Origin: an uncultured Pseudoflavonifractor sp.
GTDB lineage: Bacteria; Bacillota; Clostridia; Oscillospirales; Oscillospiraceae
Direction: 5' to 3'
Length of the DNA stretch: 64,000 nt
NCBI RefSeq assembly: GCF_944387275.1
Contig: NZ_CALXEG010000004.1
Location: 44,085 to 108,084 of the forward strand
Below are positions 16,889-25,593 of this stretch, in pieces. A program made the position numbers and the translations under genes. Every line of letters begins with the position of its first letter. Position 1 is the stretch's first letter. The notes beneath the pieces are model-generated. The model was not told the origin of the DNA, made no database searches, and saw only the letters and a list, made by a program, of their open reading frames with translations.

Positions 16889-17257
16889 ATGCTGCGCTTT
16901 GCACACTTTAATTTCAACGTTCTGGACCTGGACAAGTCTCTGGCCTTCTACCGGGACGCCCTGGAGCTCTCCCCGGTGCGCACCAAGGAGGCGGAGGACG
17001 GCTCCTTCAAGCTGGTGTACCTGGGAGACGGGGAGACCGGCTTTGAGCTGGAGCTGACCTGGCTGAAGGACCGCACTGAGCCCTACGACCTGGGGGAGTG
17101 CGAGTTCCACCTGGCCTTTGTCACCGACCGCTACGACGAGCTCTACCGCCGCCACAAGGATATGGGCTGCGTCTGCTTTGAGAACCCGGCCATGGGCATC
17201 TACTTCATCGAGGACCCGGACGGCTACTGGATCGAGATCGTCCCCGCCAGGGGGTGA
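16889..17257 (+). CDS. Glyoxalase/bleomycin-resistance superfamily protein (lactoylglutathione lyase-like)
   Basis: 122-aa vicinal-oxygen-chelate protein with two beta-alpha-beta-beta-beta modules. All four usual metal ligands appear in place: His in LRFAHFNFNVLDLD, Glu in GFELELT, His in CEFHLAFVTD and Glu in DPDGYWIEIV. Family members isomerise the hemithioacetal of methylglyoxal, but many have other substrates, so the substrate is open. The start follows a GAGGTGA site. The stop is 3 bp before the acyltransferase gene, so the two are probably cotranscribed. Confidence 0.85.
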   Translation: MLRFAHFNFNVLDLDKSLAFYRDALELSPVRTKEAEDGSFKLVYLGDGETGFELELTWLKDRTEPYDLGECEFHLAFVTDRYDELYRRHKDMGCVCFENPAMGIYFIEDPDGYWIEIVPARG

Positions 17258-17260
17258 CCC

Positions 17261-18325
17261 ATGGCCAAGACCTCTGACGGCCGCCTGGCCTACGCCGACC
17301 TGCTGCGGGTGCTCTCCATCGCGGCGGTGGCGGTCATCCATGTGGTGAGCCTGTGGATCTACGACGTGCCCGTGGGCAGCGGCGCGTGGGATATATATAA
17401 TGTATACGACAGTCTGGTGCGCTGGTGCGTGCCCGTGTTCGTCATGCTCTCCGGCATGTTCCTGCTGGACCCCAAGAAGAGCCTGACCCTGCCCAGGCTG
17501 TTCTTCCACCATATCCTGCGCATTTTCGTGGCCCTGGTGGTGTGGGGCGCGGTGTACGCCATCGTGGACTTCGGCCGGGTGGGCGGCGCCTTCACCTGGG
17601 AGAGCGTCCGCTCCGCCCTGTACACCGCCCTGCTGGGCACCACCCACTACCACCTGTGGTTCCTCTATGTGATCCTGGGCCTCTACCTGGTGACCCCCAT
17701 CCTCCGGGCCTTTGTCCAGGGGGCCTCCCGGAAGGATTTTCACTACTTCTTCCTGCTGTGCTTCGTGGTGGCCTACCTGCTGCCCACCCTGCTCCAGCTC
17801 CGGCCCAGCCAGACCGTCTCCACCTACCTCTCCCGGCTCAATCTGCACATGGTCATGGGCTATGTGGGGTACTACGTGGCGGGGTACTACCTGAAGGCCT
17901 TCCCCCTGGGCCGGGTGGCGGAGATCACCATCTACCTGCTGGGCATCGGCGGCGGTGCGGCCACCATCTGGGGCACCCGGGTGCTCTCCCTCCGGAGCGG
18001 CGCCCTGTCCGGCGCCCTCTACGACTACATGACCCCCAATGTGGCGGCCATGGCGGTGGCGGTGTTCGTGCTGTTCCGGTACCTGCTGGGGGTGAGCGAC
18101 GAGGGCTCCCGGCGGCAGAGCCTGTCCGGTCTGGTCAAAATCACCTTCGGCGTCTACCTGGTCCACGACCTGTTCCTCATCGTCTACCGCCACTTCGGCA
18201 TTACCCGGCTGCCCCTGCCGCCGGTGCTGGCGGTGCCCGCCGTCACCGCCCTGGTATTGATCCCCTCGGCGGCGGCGGCCTGGCTCATCAGCAAGATCCC
18301 TTTTGCGGGCCGCTATCTCACCTGA
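17261..18325 (+). CDS. Acyltransferase 3 (OafA/WecH-like) membrane protein
   Basis: 354-aa polytopic protein with about ten membrane helices. The start LAYADLLRVLSIAAVAVIH has the AT3 signature Arg and the conserved His in helix 1, and WFLYVILGLYLVTPIL is typical of the family. These enzymes move acetyl or succinyl groups across the membrane onto glycans. It heads a set of acylation-type genes (MBOAT, DHHW protein). What is acylated cannot be read from sequence. Confidence 0.85.
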   Translation: MAKTSDGRLAYADLLRVLSIAAVAVIHVVSLWIYDVPVGSGAWDIYNVYDSLVRWCVPVFVMLSGMFLLDPKKSLTLPRLFFHHILRIFVALVVWGAVYAIVDFGRVGGAFTWESVRSALYTALLGTTHYHLWFLYVILGLYLVTPILRAFVQGASRKDFHYFFLLCFVVAYLLPTLLQLRPSQTVSTYLSRLNLHMVMGYVGYYVAGYYLKAFPLGRVAEITIYLLGIGGGAATIWGTRVLSLRSGALSGALYDYMTPNVAAMAVAVFVLFRYLLGVSDEGSRRQSLSGLVKITFGVYLVHDLFLIVYRHFGITRLPLPPVLAVPAVTALVLIPSAAAAWLISKIPFAGRYLT

Positions 18326-18356
18326 CGGCCCCAATCTTCACGAAGGAGTTCGACCC

Positions 18357-19775
18357 ATGCTTTTTTCCAGCTCTGTGTTCCTGTTTCTGTTCCTGCCGGT
18401 GGTGCTTCTGGTGTACTACCTCCCCCTGCGCAAGTGGCGGCAGGGACAGAACATCTTCCTGACCCTGGCCTCCATGTTCTTCTATGCCTGGGGTGAGCCC
18501 TGGTTCGTCGTGGTGATGATGGGCTCCATTGTGGCCAACTACCTGTTCGGCCTGTGGGTTGCCGCCTGGAAGAACCACGGCCGCAGCCTGCGGCTCCCGG
18601 TCACCATCGCAGTGATCTGCAACCTGTCCATCCTGTTCATCTTCAAATACCTGACCTTTGTCCTCACCAACCTGAACCTGCTGGGCTTCCAGCTGACGGT
18701 ACCCGTCATCAACCTGCCCATCGGCATCTCCTTTTTCACCTTCCAGGCCATGAGCTATGTGCTGGACGTGGCCCGGGGCCGGGGACAGGCCCAGAAGAGC
18801 CTGCTCAACGTGGGGCTGTACATCTCCTTCTTCCCCCAGCTCATCGCCGGTCCCATCGTGAAGTACGAGACGGTGGCCGAGGAGATCCTCCACCGCCGGG
18901 AGAACTGGGACGACTTCACCGCCGGTGTCCAGCGCTTCCTGGTGGGCCTGGGGAAGAAGGTCATCCTGTCCAACCAGCTGGCCGTTGTGGCCGACGCCGC
19001 CTTCAACCACGGCCAGCCCCAGTCGGTGGCCTTCGCCTGGCTGGGCGCCGTATGCTACATCCTCCAGCTCTACTACGACTTCGGCGGCTACTCCGACATG
19101 GCCATCGGCCTGGGCCGCATGTTCGGCTTCCACTTCCTGGAGAACTTCGACTACCCCTACATCTCCACCTCGGTCACCGAGTTCTGGCGCCGGTGGCACA
19201 TCTCCCTCACCTCCTGGTTCCGGGACTACGTCTACTTCCCCCTGGGCGGCAGCCGGGTGGACAAGAAGTGGAAGGTGGTACGCAACATCTTTGTGGTGTG
19301 GCTCCTCACCGGCATCTGGCACGGCGCCAACTGGACCTATGTGGTCTGGGGCCTGATGAATTACGCGCTGCTCATGCTGGAGAAGTACGGCGGCATGGGC
19401 AAGGGCTGGCCCAAGGCCATCGGCTGGTTCTACACCCAGGCGGCCTTTGTGCTCACCTGCGTGGTGTTCCGGTCCGACTCCCTGTCCGCCGCCGGTTCCT
19501 ACTTCCTCTCCCTGTTCCATATCGGCTCCATGCCGGTGTGGAGCAGTCAGGCGGCCCTCTACCTGCGGGAGTACTGGGTCATCCTGCTGGGCGCCGTGCT
19601 CTGCGCCGCCCCCACCGCCACCTGGATTCGGAAAAAGCTGACCGTCACAGCAAACGGCAAGCTGCTGCCGGTGTGGGACTGCCTGTCCACCCTGGCCCTG
19701 CTGGCGGTCTTTGTGGTGGCCGTGTGCTTCACCATCAAGGGCACCTACAACCCCTTCATCTACTTTAATTTCTAA
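18357..19775 (+). CDS. MBOAT O-acyltransferase (AlgI/DltB-like)
   Basis: 472-aa multipass protein of the membrane-bound O-acyltransferase family. Marks are FFPQLIAGPIVKY, the DFGGYSDMAIGLGRMFG segment, FWRRWHISLTSWFRDYV and the catalytic His322 in GIWHGANW. AlgI-type members pass an acyl group through the membrane to an exported acceptor. A good ribosome site (AAGGAG) fixes the ATG. A secreted partner of DHHW type follows 12 bp downstream, as in alginate-like acetylation loci. Confidence 0.95.
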   Translation: MLFSSSVFLFLFLPVVLLVYYLPLRKWRQGQNIFLTLASMFFYAWGEPWFVVVMMGSIVANYLFGLWVAAWKNHGRSLRLPVTIAVICNLSILFIFKYLTFVLTNLNLLGFQLTVPVINLPIGISFFTFQAMSYVLDVARGRGQAQKSLLNVGLYISFFPQLIAGPIVKYETVAEEILHRRENWDDFTAGVQRFLVGLGKKVILSNQLAVVADAAFNHGQPQSVAFAWLGAVCYILQLYYDFGGYSDMAIGLGRMFGFHFLENFDYPYISTSVTEFWRRWHISLTSWFRDYVYFPLGGSRVDKKWKVVRNIFVVWLLTGIWHGANWTYVVWGLMNYALLMLEKYGGMGKGWPKAIGWFYTQAAFVLTCVVFRSDSLSAAGSYFLSLFHIGSMPVWSSQAALYLREYWVILLGAVLCAAPTATWIRKKLTVTANGKLLPVWDCLSTLALLAVFVVAVCFTIKGTYNPFIYFNF

Positions 19776-19787
19776 GGAGGACGCACC

Positions 19788-21023
19788 ATGAGCAAACTGA
19801 AACGCAATCTCACCGCCGTCCTCTTCCTGCTGGGCATCGCCGCCGGACTGGTGGTGGCCGTGACCGCCTTCTTCAGCGGCAGCGGCAACCTGCGGGCCGA
19901 GTTCGGCAAGCTGCGGCGGGACTTCTCCTACCTGCCCACCTTCCTCTCCGGCGCGGAGAACGCCCTGAACCAGGACCTGGACGAGGACCACTACTTCATC
20001 CAGCTCTACGGCGGCATTCAGCGGCTCATGGGCCGCCGGGTGGTGGAGGACGTGGAGGCGGACTACACCGTCATCAAGCTGGAGGGCGGGGACCTGGCCT
20101 TTGAGAACCTGTACGGCGGCCCCACCGACACCCAGCCCTACGCCCAGGCCCTGGCCGAGTTCCGGGACCAGCTGGCCGAGAAGGACATCCCCCTGCTCTA
20201 CGTCCAGGCCCCCCAGAAGGTGAGCCAGAGCGGCGACGAGCTGCCCGAGGGCGTCACAGACTACGGCCACGACAACACCGACCGGCTTCTGGCCTCTCTG
20301 GATGAGCTGGACGTGGACACCCTGGACCTGCGGCCCGTGCTGGAGGAGGCGGCCCAGGAGCCCGACGCCCCCCGCTTCTACTTCCGCACCGACCACCACT
20401 GGACCCCGGAGGGCGGCTTTGTGGGCTACCAGGCGGTGACGGAGCGGCTGTCGGAGATCCTGGGCTATGAGGTGGACCCGGCCCACACCGACCCGGACAG
20501 CTACACCAAGATCACCTATGAGGACTCCTTCCTGGGCAGCCAGGGCAAGCGGGTGGGCACGCTGTACACCGGCGTGGACAGCATCAACCTGTGGAAGCCC
20601 AACTTTGAGACCGACTTCACCTACTCGGTGCCCCTCAACGCCATTGAGCGCACCGGTCCCTTTGAGGAGTCCCTGCTGTTCCCGGAGCGGGTGGAGGAGA
20701 TCGACTACTTCAACGGCAACCCCTACACCCTCTACGCCGGCGGCGACTACAACCTGGCCCGCATGACCAACCACCTGAACCCGGACGGCCCCCGGGTGCT
20801 GCTGGTGCGGGACTCCTACTCCTGCATCCTGGCCCCCTTCCTGGCCCTGGACTGCTCGGAGCTCATCACCATCGACCTGCGCTACTTCAAGGAAAACCTG
20901 ATGGACTACATGGACTGGCTGGACCCGGACATGGTGGTGGTCATGTACTGCACCAGCTCCACCCGCCTGCCCGAGCTGTTCCAGTTCTTCGGCGCCGACG
21001 CAAAGCCGGAATTCCGCTATTGA
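19788..21023 (+). CDS. DHHW/AlgX-like secreted protein, partner of the MBOAT
   Basis: 411-aa protein with an N-terminal membrane anchor or signal (about residues 10-29) and an extracytoplasmic SGNH-like domain. The TDHHWT motif (DHHW at 202-205) and a candidate catalytic Ser in RDSYS (Ser343) match the DHHW family and resemble AlgX/AlgJ, which complete O-acetyl transfer outside the membrane. Neighbouring MBOAT and AT3 genes support the same role. The acceptor polymer is unknown. Confidence 0.85.
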   Translation: MSKLKRNLTAVLFLLGIAAGLVVAVTAFFSGSGNLRAEFGKLRRDFSYLPTFLSGAENALNQDLDEDHYFIQLYGGIQRLMGRRVVEDVEADYTVIKLEGGDLAFENLYGGPTDTQPYAQALAEFRDQLAEKDIPLLYVQAPQKVSQSGDELPEGVTDYGHDNTDRLLASLDELDVDTLDLRPVLEEAAQEPDAPRFYFRTDHHWTPEGGFVGYQAVTERLSEILGYEVDPAHTDPDSYTKITYEDSFLGSQGKRVGTLYTGVDSINLWKPNFETDFTYSVPLNAIERTGPFEESLLFPERVEEIDYFNGNPYTLYAGGDYNLARMTNHLNPDGPRVLLVRDSYSCILAPFLALDCSELITIDLRYFKENLMDYMDWLDPDMVVVMYCTSSTRLPELFQFFGADAKPEFRY

Positions 21024-21036
21024 CGAGGTGAACGGA

Positions 21037-22263
21037 TTGAACGCCACACAGCCCTCCCTCCGCAGGCTTGACCTGCACTATATCGTCATGCAGATCGGCT
21101 ACTGGGCCATGTTTGCCGCCATCTGCGCCTATCTGGCCGCCCTGCTGGGGGACCGGGGCTTCTCCAACAGCCAGATCGGCCTGCTCATTGCCATCCGCTG
21201 CCTGGCGGGCATCATCTGCCAGCCCCTGCTGGGCGGCTTTGCCGACCGGCACCCGGAGATCCCCCTGAAGGTCATCGTCTCCCTGTCCCTGGCCCTGTCT
21301 CTGGCCGCCTCCCTGGTGTTCCTCCTGTGCCCCATGGGCATGGCAGGCACCGCCCTGGTCCTCATCATCCTGGGCGGCTTTGAGATCTCCGCCTACCCCC
21401 TGATGGACGCCATGGCCATCCAGTTCATCAACGCGGGCATGCCCATCCGGTACAGCCTGGGCCGGGGCATCGGCTCCATGGCCTACGCGGTGGTGTGCGT
21501 GCTCCTGGGCCTCCAGACCCAGTCCATGGGCGTGGAGAGCACCCTCATCACCCACACCGTGCTGGTGGCGGCGGTCATCGCCCTGACCATCTCCTACCCC
21601 ACCTTCCGCGCCGCGCCTGCGGCAGCGGACGCGCCGCCGGCGGAGCAGCCCCACTCGGTGTGGTACCTGCTGAAGAGCAATCCCCCCTTCACCCTCATGC
21701 TGGTGGCCATCCTGCTGGGCCTCACCGCCTGCCTGCCCATGTCCAACTTCCTGGTCAACGTGGTGGAGAGCCGGGGCGGCAACAGCGCCGACCTGGGCGT
21801 GGCGCTGCTTATCATGGGCGGCTTTGAGCTGCCCACCGCCTTCTTCTTCCAGCGCATGCTCCGCCGCCTGGGCAGCGGGCGCCTCATCCTCATCAGCATG
21901 CTCTTCACCGCCCTGAAGGCGGTGGCCCTGCTGCTTTCCTTCAACCTGGCCACCGTGTTCCTGGCCCAGCCCCTCCAGATGCTGGGGTACGGCCTGTTCA
22001 CCCCGGCGTCGGTGTACTTTGTCAACGAGTCGGTGCCCGAGGCCGACCGGGTACGGGGCCAGACGGTGATGATGGTGGCCTCCAACGGCATGGGCGGCAT
22101 GCTGGGCAGCTATATCAGCGGCTTGGCCCTGGACGCGGGGGCCTCCCTGCCCATGGGCGGGGCCAACCTGATGCTGCTGTGCTGTCTGACGCTGGGCGTC
22201 GCCGCCACCGTGCTGGCCGCCGCCGCGCTGGCCCTGGGCCGGCGCAGTCAGAGAACGCGCTGA
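21037..22263 (+). CDS. Major facilitator superfamily transporter (sugar/nucleoside:H+ symporter-like)
   Basis: 408-aa protein with 12 predicted membrane helices and the MFS loop GGFADRHPEIPLK between helices 2 and 3. General sequence character is that of the MFS_1-like/LacY-type group, so the substrate could be a sugar or nucleoside, or an export product of the acylation module. I prefer TTG at 21037 as start because GAGGTG lies 6 bp upstream; a GTG at 21028 inside that site is the alternative. It starts 14 bp after the DHHW gene. Confidence 0.8.
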   Translation: MNATQPSLRRLDLHYIVMQIGYWAMFAAICAYLAALLGDRGFSNSQIGLLIAIRCLAGIICQPLLGGFADRHPEIPLKVIVSLSLALSLAASLVFLLCPMGMAGTALVLIILGGFEISAYPLMDAMAIQFINAGMPIRYSLGRGIGSMAYAVVCVLLGLQTQSMGVESTLITHTVLVAAVIALTISYPTFRAAPAAADAPPAEQPHSVWYLLKSNPPFTLMLVAILLGLTACLPMSNFLVNVVESRGGNSADLGVALLIMGGFELPTAFFFQRMLRRLGSGRLILISMLFTALKAVALLLSFNLATVFLAQPLQMLGYGLFTPASVYFVNESVPEADRVRGQTVMMVASNGMGGMLGSYISGLALDAGASLPMGGANLMLLCCLTLGVAATVLAAAALALGRRSQRTR

Positions 22264-22297
22264 AAAGCAGGGCCAAATGGCCCTGCTTTTCTTTTTT
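22263..22297 (+). terminator. Terminator after the MFS gene
   Basis: 13-bp stem AAAAGCAGGGCCA with a 2-nt loop, followed by TTTTCTTTTTT. It closes the operon beginning at 16889. Confidence 0.9.
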
Positions 22298-22415
22298 CTC
22301 CATATTCTTATCCAAAAAGTTCTGTTTTGCTCTTCCCAACAGCTCCGTCCTCATGATATAATGTTTCCACATATGGTACAGGCAGCCAAATTTTCGGAGT
22401 TGGAGAGCGTTTGAC

Positions 22416-23039
22416 ATGAGCCAAAACCGTCCCTCGCCCCGTCCCCTGCCCAAAATCGGCATGCGCAACATCAAGACGGCCACCGCGGCCGCTCTGTGTG
22501 CCCTGGTGTACTTCTTTCTGGACCGCAGCCCCGCCTTTGCCTGCATCGGCGCCATCTTCGGCATGGGCAGCGATCTGGAGAACTCCCGGCTCCACGGCGG
22601 CAACCGCCTCTTCGGCACCCTCATCGGCGGACTGCTGGGCATGGCGCTGTTCCGGGTGTACCTGATCTTCTACCCGGACGGCGGCCACTCTCTGCTGCTG
22701 GTGCCCCTGGTGTTCGTGGGTGTGGTGATCCTCATCCTCCTGTGTCAGGTCTTCTGGGTGGGCGGGGTCCAGCCCGGCGGCGTGGTGCTGTGCATCCTGC
22801 TGTTCAACACCCCGGTGGACTCCTACGTCAGCTACGCCCTCAACCGCATCCTGGACACCGCCATCGGCGTGGTGGCGGCCATGGCGGTCAACAGCCTGTT
22901 CCCCGGCGGCTTCACCTTCCAGCACCTGAAGGAGCACCACCTCCGCTCCCTGGAGAAGAAACGCCAGCGGCTGAAGGATCGCCTGAGCCGCATGGTCTCC
23001 GATGATGACCAGGACGGCGGCCTGCCCACCTGCGAATAG
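22416..23039 (+). CDS. FUSC/aromatic acid exporter-like membrane protein
   Basis: 207-aa protein. The N-terminal about 165 residues form five to six membrane helices (starting KIGMRNIKTATAAALCALVYFF), characteristic of the ArAE_1/FUSC membrane domain. A short charged cytoplasmic tail (EKKRQRLKDRLSRM) follows; the full-length C-terminal domain of larger exporters is absent. Substrate unknown. An extended -10 (TGATATAAT, 22354-22362) lies upstream. It is monocistronic between two terminators. Confidence 0.8.
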   Translation: MSQNRPSPRPLPKIGMRNIKTATAAALCALVYFFLDRSPAFACIGAIFGMGSDLENSRLHGGNRLFGTLIGGLLGMALFRVYLIFYPDGGHSLLLVPLVFVGVVILILLCQVFWVGGVQPGGVVLCILLFNTPVDSYVSYALNRILDTAIGVVAAMAVNSLFPGGFTFQHLKEHHLRSLEKKRQRLKDRLSRMVSDDDQDGGLPTCE

Positions 23040-23045
23040 CACAAA

Positions 23046-23085
23046 ACCCGGTGTACGGAGCCATGGTTCCGTACACCGGGTCTTC
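23046..23085. terminator. Bidirectional terminator between FUSC-like and Nudix genes
   Basis: 14-bp perfect stem ACCCGGTGTACGGA with a loop of 8 nt, flanked by CTTCTT on the plus strand and by TTTTGT on the minus strand. It serves convergent genes. Confidence 0.85.
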
Positions 23086-23655
23086 TTATACCAGGCCCAG
23101 CAGGGCTCTGGCCCGGCGGAGCAGCTTCAGGTACACGTAGTCCATCTGCCACTCGTTGGTCAGCTCGGTAAGGCGGTCGGCGGGCAGCCAGGCCACGCCG
23201 GTGTTCTCCCCCTCCCGGACGGCGAGGGCGTCGTCCTCGTCGGCGGTCAGCAGGTAGGACACGTTCAGGTGCTGGTGGGCCGCCACGTATTTTCCCCGCT
23301 TCACGTGGCCCCACACGGGCAGGATGTCCAGGGAGGCGATGGCGGGCGAGAGGGGGCGCACATGGGTGACGCCGGTCTCCTCCCTGGCCTCCCGCAGGGC
23401 CACGGAGAGCAGGTCCCCGTCCCCGTCGGCGTGGCCGCCGGTCCAGGCCCACACCTTATAGATGTTGTGGTGGGCCATGAGCACCTTGGAGGCGTCGGCG
23501 TTGACCACAAAGCCGGAACTGGTGATGTGGGCGTACTCGTTGCGGCGGGTGAGCACAGTGTCGGGGTACTGGTCCACGTACTCCAGGATGATCCGTTTGT
23601 CGGTCTCCTCCTGCTCGTCCCGGGGGCGATAGGCCCGGATATCGTCGGCGTACAC
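23086..23655 (-). CDS. Nudix hydrolase
   Basis: 189-aa Mg2+-dependent pyrophosphohydrolase. The Nudix box reads G-x5-E-like through LREAREETGV (GHADGDGDLL then REAREETG), so it is complete apart from Asp at the first acidic position. Substrate could be a nucleoside diphosphate derivative. It is the last gene of the thyA-DUF523-folA-Nudix operon, 4 bp after folA; the context suggests removal of a damaged or excess (deoxy)nucleotide, but this is inference. Confidence 0.88.
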   Translation of the reverse strand: MYADDIRAYRPRDEQEETDKRIILEYVDQYPDTVLTRRNEYAHITSSGFVVNADASKVLMAHHNIYKVWAWTGGHADGDGDLLSVALREAREETGVTHVRPLSPAIASLDILPVWGHVKRGKYVAAHQHLNVSYLLTADEDDALAVREGENTGVAWLPADRLTELTNEWQMDYVYLKLLRRARALLGLV

Positions 23656-23659
23656 TGTT

Positions 23660-24139
23660 TTACCCCCTTCTCCGGTAGGTGGCGTAGTGGAAGGTCAGCC
23701 CGTCCGACTCCAGCGGCGGTTCCTCCTCCGCCAGCTCCCACTCCGGCAGGGCGTCCAGGTCGGGGAACCAGGCGTCGGCCTCAAAGGCGGCGTGGATTTT
23801 GGTGATATAGGCGGTGTCGCACCAGCCCAGGGCTTCCCGGTACACCTGGGCCCCGCCGATAACAAAGGTGTCCGCCGGACAGGCCCCTTTGGCCTCCTCC
23901 AGGCTGTGGAGCACCAGGGCGTTTTCCACCTTGTAGTCCGGATTGGTGGACAGGATATAGTTCTGCCGCCCCGGGAGGGGCTTGCCGCCGGGGAAGGTCT
24001 CCAGGGTCTTCCGCCCCAGCAGCACCGGGTGGCCCAGGGTCAGGGTTTTGAACCGCTTCAGATCGGGGGAGATCCGGGCCAGCAGCTTATTTTGATATCC
24101 AATGGCCCAGTTCTGATCCACCGCTGCGATCAGGTACAT
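23660..24139 (-). CDS. folA: Dihydrofolate reductase
   Basis: NADPH-dependent enzyme regenerating tetrahydrofolate, target of trimethoprim. The 159-aa protein has the usual elements: LIAAVDQNWAIG, LLARISPDLKRFK, GRKTLETFP and FVIGGAQVYREAL. The acidic active-site residue is the Asp of ISPDLKRF. It works with ThyA, which oxidises the folate cofactor during dTMP synthesis and is encoded two genes upstream. Its ATG follows the DUF523 stop immediately (TGAATG), so translation is coupled. Confidence 0.95.
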   Translation of the reverse strand: MYLIAAVDQNWAIGYQNKLLARISPDLKRFKTLTLGHPVLLGRKTLETFPGGKPLPGRQNYILSTNPDYKVENALVLHSLEEAKGACPADTFVIGGAQVYREALGWCDTAYITKIHAAFEADAWFPDLDALPEWELAEEEPPLESDGLTFHYATYRRRG

Positions 24140-24595
24140 TCAGCCTTCCTCCTTGATAAAGTCCAGAAATTCCGCCCAGTGCTCCTCGTCAAACACCGGG
24201 ATGCCCGCGCCCTTGAGCCGGGCGGCGGCAACGCCGTCGCCGGGGACCTTCCGCCCGGTAAAGGTGCCGTCGTAGATGACGCCGCTGCCGCAGGAGGGGC
24301 TGCGGGCCTTCAGCAGGGCGCACCGGCAGCCCGTCAGCCGGGCCAGCTCCTCCGCCTGCTCCGCACCCCGGACATACTGCTCCGTCACGTCGGCGCCGTC
24401 CCGGGTGAGCACCCGCTCCCCCACCCGCTCGGCGGGGGGACGGGGCGTAGGCAGGCCTCCCAGCTGCTCGGGGCACACAGGCACAAAGTGCAAATCCCCC
24501 CGCTTCAGCAGCTCCGCCAGTGGCGGGAAGGCTTTGCCGTCGCCGCTGTACCGGCAAATCAGGCCCAGCAGGCAGGCCGACACCAGAATCCGCAT
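24140..24595 (-). CDS. DUF523 family protein
   Basis: 151-aa protein beginning ILVSACLLGLICRYSGDGK and holding CPEQLGGLPTPRPPAE and the KARSPSCG motif, all marks of DUF523. The conserved Cys residues (SACLLG, CPEQ, SPSCG) suggest thiol or metal chemistry; no function is established. It lies between thyA (12 bp) and folA (0 bp), so it is cotranscribed with folate/thymidylate genes. Confidence 0.88.
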   Translation of the reverse strand: MRILVSACLLGLICRYSGDGKAFPPLAELLKRGDLHFVPVCPEQLGGLPTPRPPAERVGERVLTRDGADVTEQYVRGAEQAEELARLTGCRCALLKARSPSCGSGVIYDGTFTGRKVPGDGVAAARLKGAGIPVFDEEHWAEFLDFIKEEG

Positions 24596-24607
24596 GTGGG
24601 TCCCTCC

Positions 24608-25438
24608 TTACACCGCCACCGGGATCTTCACGTCCAGGGGGTGGCACTGGTAGCCCTCCAGCTTTAGGCTGTCCCGGGTGAAGGCGTAGAAGTTGTCCAC
24701 CGCCGGGTCCATCCACAGCGTGGGGGCCTCGTAGGGCTTGCGGGCGATGATCTCCTCCACGATGGGCACGTGCCGGTCGTAGATGTGAGCGTCGGCGATG
24801 ACGTGGACCAGCTCCCCCGCCTCCAGGCCGGACACCCTGGCCAGCATGTGGACCAGGGCGGCGTACTGCATCACGTTCCAGCCGTTGGCGGTGAGCATGT
24901 CCTGGCTGCGCTGGTTGAGGATGGCGTTGAGGGTCCTGCCCGTCACGTTGAAGGTCATGGACCAGGCGCAGGGATAGAGGGCCATCTCGTGGAGGTCGTG
25001 GTGGTTGTAGATGCTGGTGATGATCCGCCGGGAGGCGGGGTTGTGCTTCAGGTCGTAGAGCACCCGGTCCACCTGGTCGAACTCCCCCTCGGGGTAGACG
25101 TGCTTCACCCCCAGCTGGTAGCCGTAGGCCTTGCCGATGGAGCCGTTCTCGTCGGCCCAGGCGTCCCAGATGTGGCTGTTCAGGTCGTGGATGTTGTTGG
25201 ACTTCTTCTGCCAGATCCACAGCAGCTCGTCCAGGGAGCTCTTAAAGGCCATCTTCCGGATGGTCTGGACGGGAAACTCCTTCCGCAGGTCGTACCGGTT
25301 CACCACGCCGAAGAGCTTGATGGTGTGGGCGGGGGAGCCGTCGTCCCACCGGGGGCGCACCGCCTGGTCCGTGTCCCAGGTCCCGTGGGCGAGGATGTCT
25401 TTGCAGTTCTGGATAAATCGCTCGTCGGCGTAACTCAT
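24608..25438 (-). CDS. thyA: Thymidylate synthase ThyA
   Basis: Converts dUMP to dTMP with methylenetetrahydrofolate. The 276-aa protein holds RRII (138-141) for phosphate binding, the catalytic Cys157 in ALYPCAWSM and the conserved LNAILNQRSQD and HVIADAHIYDRHV segments. The residue after Cys is Ala rather than the His of E. coli ThyA. The ATG at 25438 is chosen because AGGAGG precedes it at good distance; eight more codons are open upstream. Confidence 0.96.
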   Translation of the reverse strand: MSYADERFIQNCKDILAHGTWDTDQAVRPRWDDGSPAHTIKLFGVVNRYDLRKEFPVQTIRKMAFKSSLDELLWIWQKKSNNIHDLNSHIWDAWADENGSIGKAYGYQLGVKHVYPEGEFDQVDRVLYDLKHNPASRRIITSIYNHHDLHEMALYPCAWSMTFNVTGRTLNAILNQRSQDMLTANGWNVMQYAALVHMLARVSGLEAGELVHVIADAHIYDRHVPIVEEIIARKPYEAPTLWMDPAVDNFYAFTRDSLKLEGYQCHPLDVKIPVAV

Positions 25439-25470
25439 GTGGGTTCCTCCTGTCGTGTTCATACCGGTCT

Positions 25471-25499
25471 ATTTTATTATATCGGGCAGTCCTCCGCAA
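25471..25499 (-). promoter_or_regulatory. Promoter of the thyA operon
   Basis: Minus-strand TTGCGG (25494-25499), 17-bp spacer, TAAAAT (25471-25476), 33 bp before thyA. A TATAAT overlaps just upstream but lacks a spaced -35. Confidence 0.55.
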
Positions 25500-25520
25500 G
25501 CCTTTTCGTCCTGTTCCCTC

Positions 25521-25549
25521 TTGGCGCTTCCCGGTCTTTATGATAGAAT
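25521..25549 (+). promoter_or_regulatory. Promoter of the divergent membrane protein gene
   Basis: TTGGCG (25521-25526), 17-bp spacer, TAGAAT with TG extension (25544-25549), 45 bp before the start at 25594. Confidence 0.6.
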
Positions 25550-25593
25550 GGAAAAAACGTCCCCTCGGCTGACGACATAATGAGGTGAAGTGG

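Noticed and set aside
18318..21047. 909-codon open reading on the minus strand opposite the MBOAT and DHHW genes
   Set aside because: Antisense shadow; composition is Gly/Val/His-rich without any domain, and it crosses two recognised genes.
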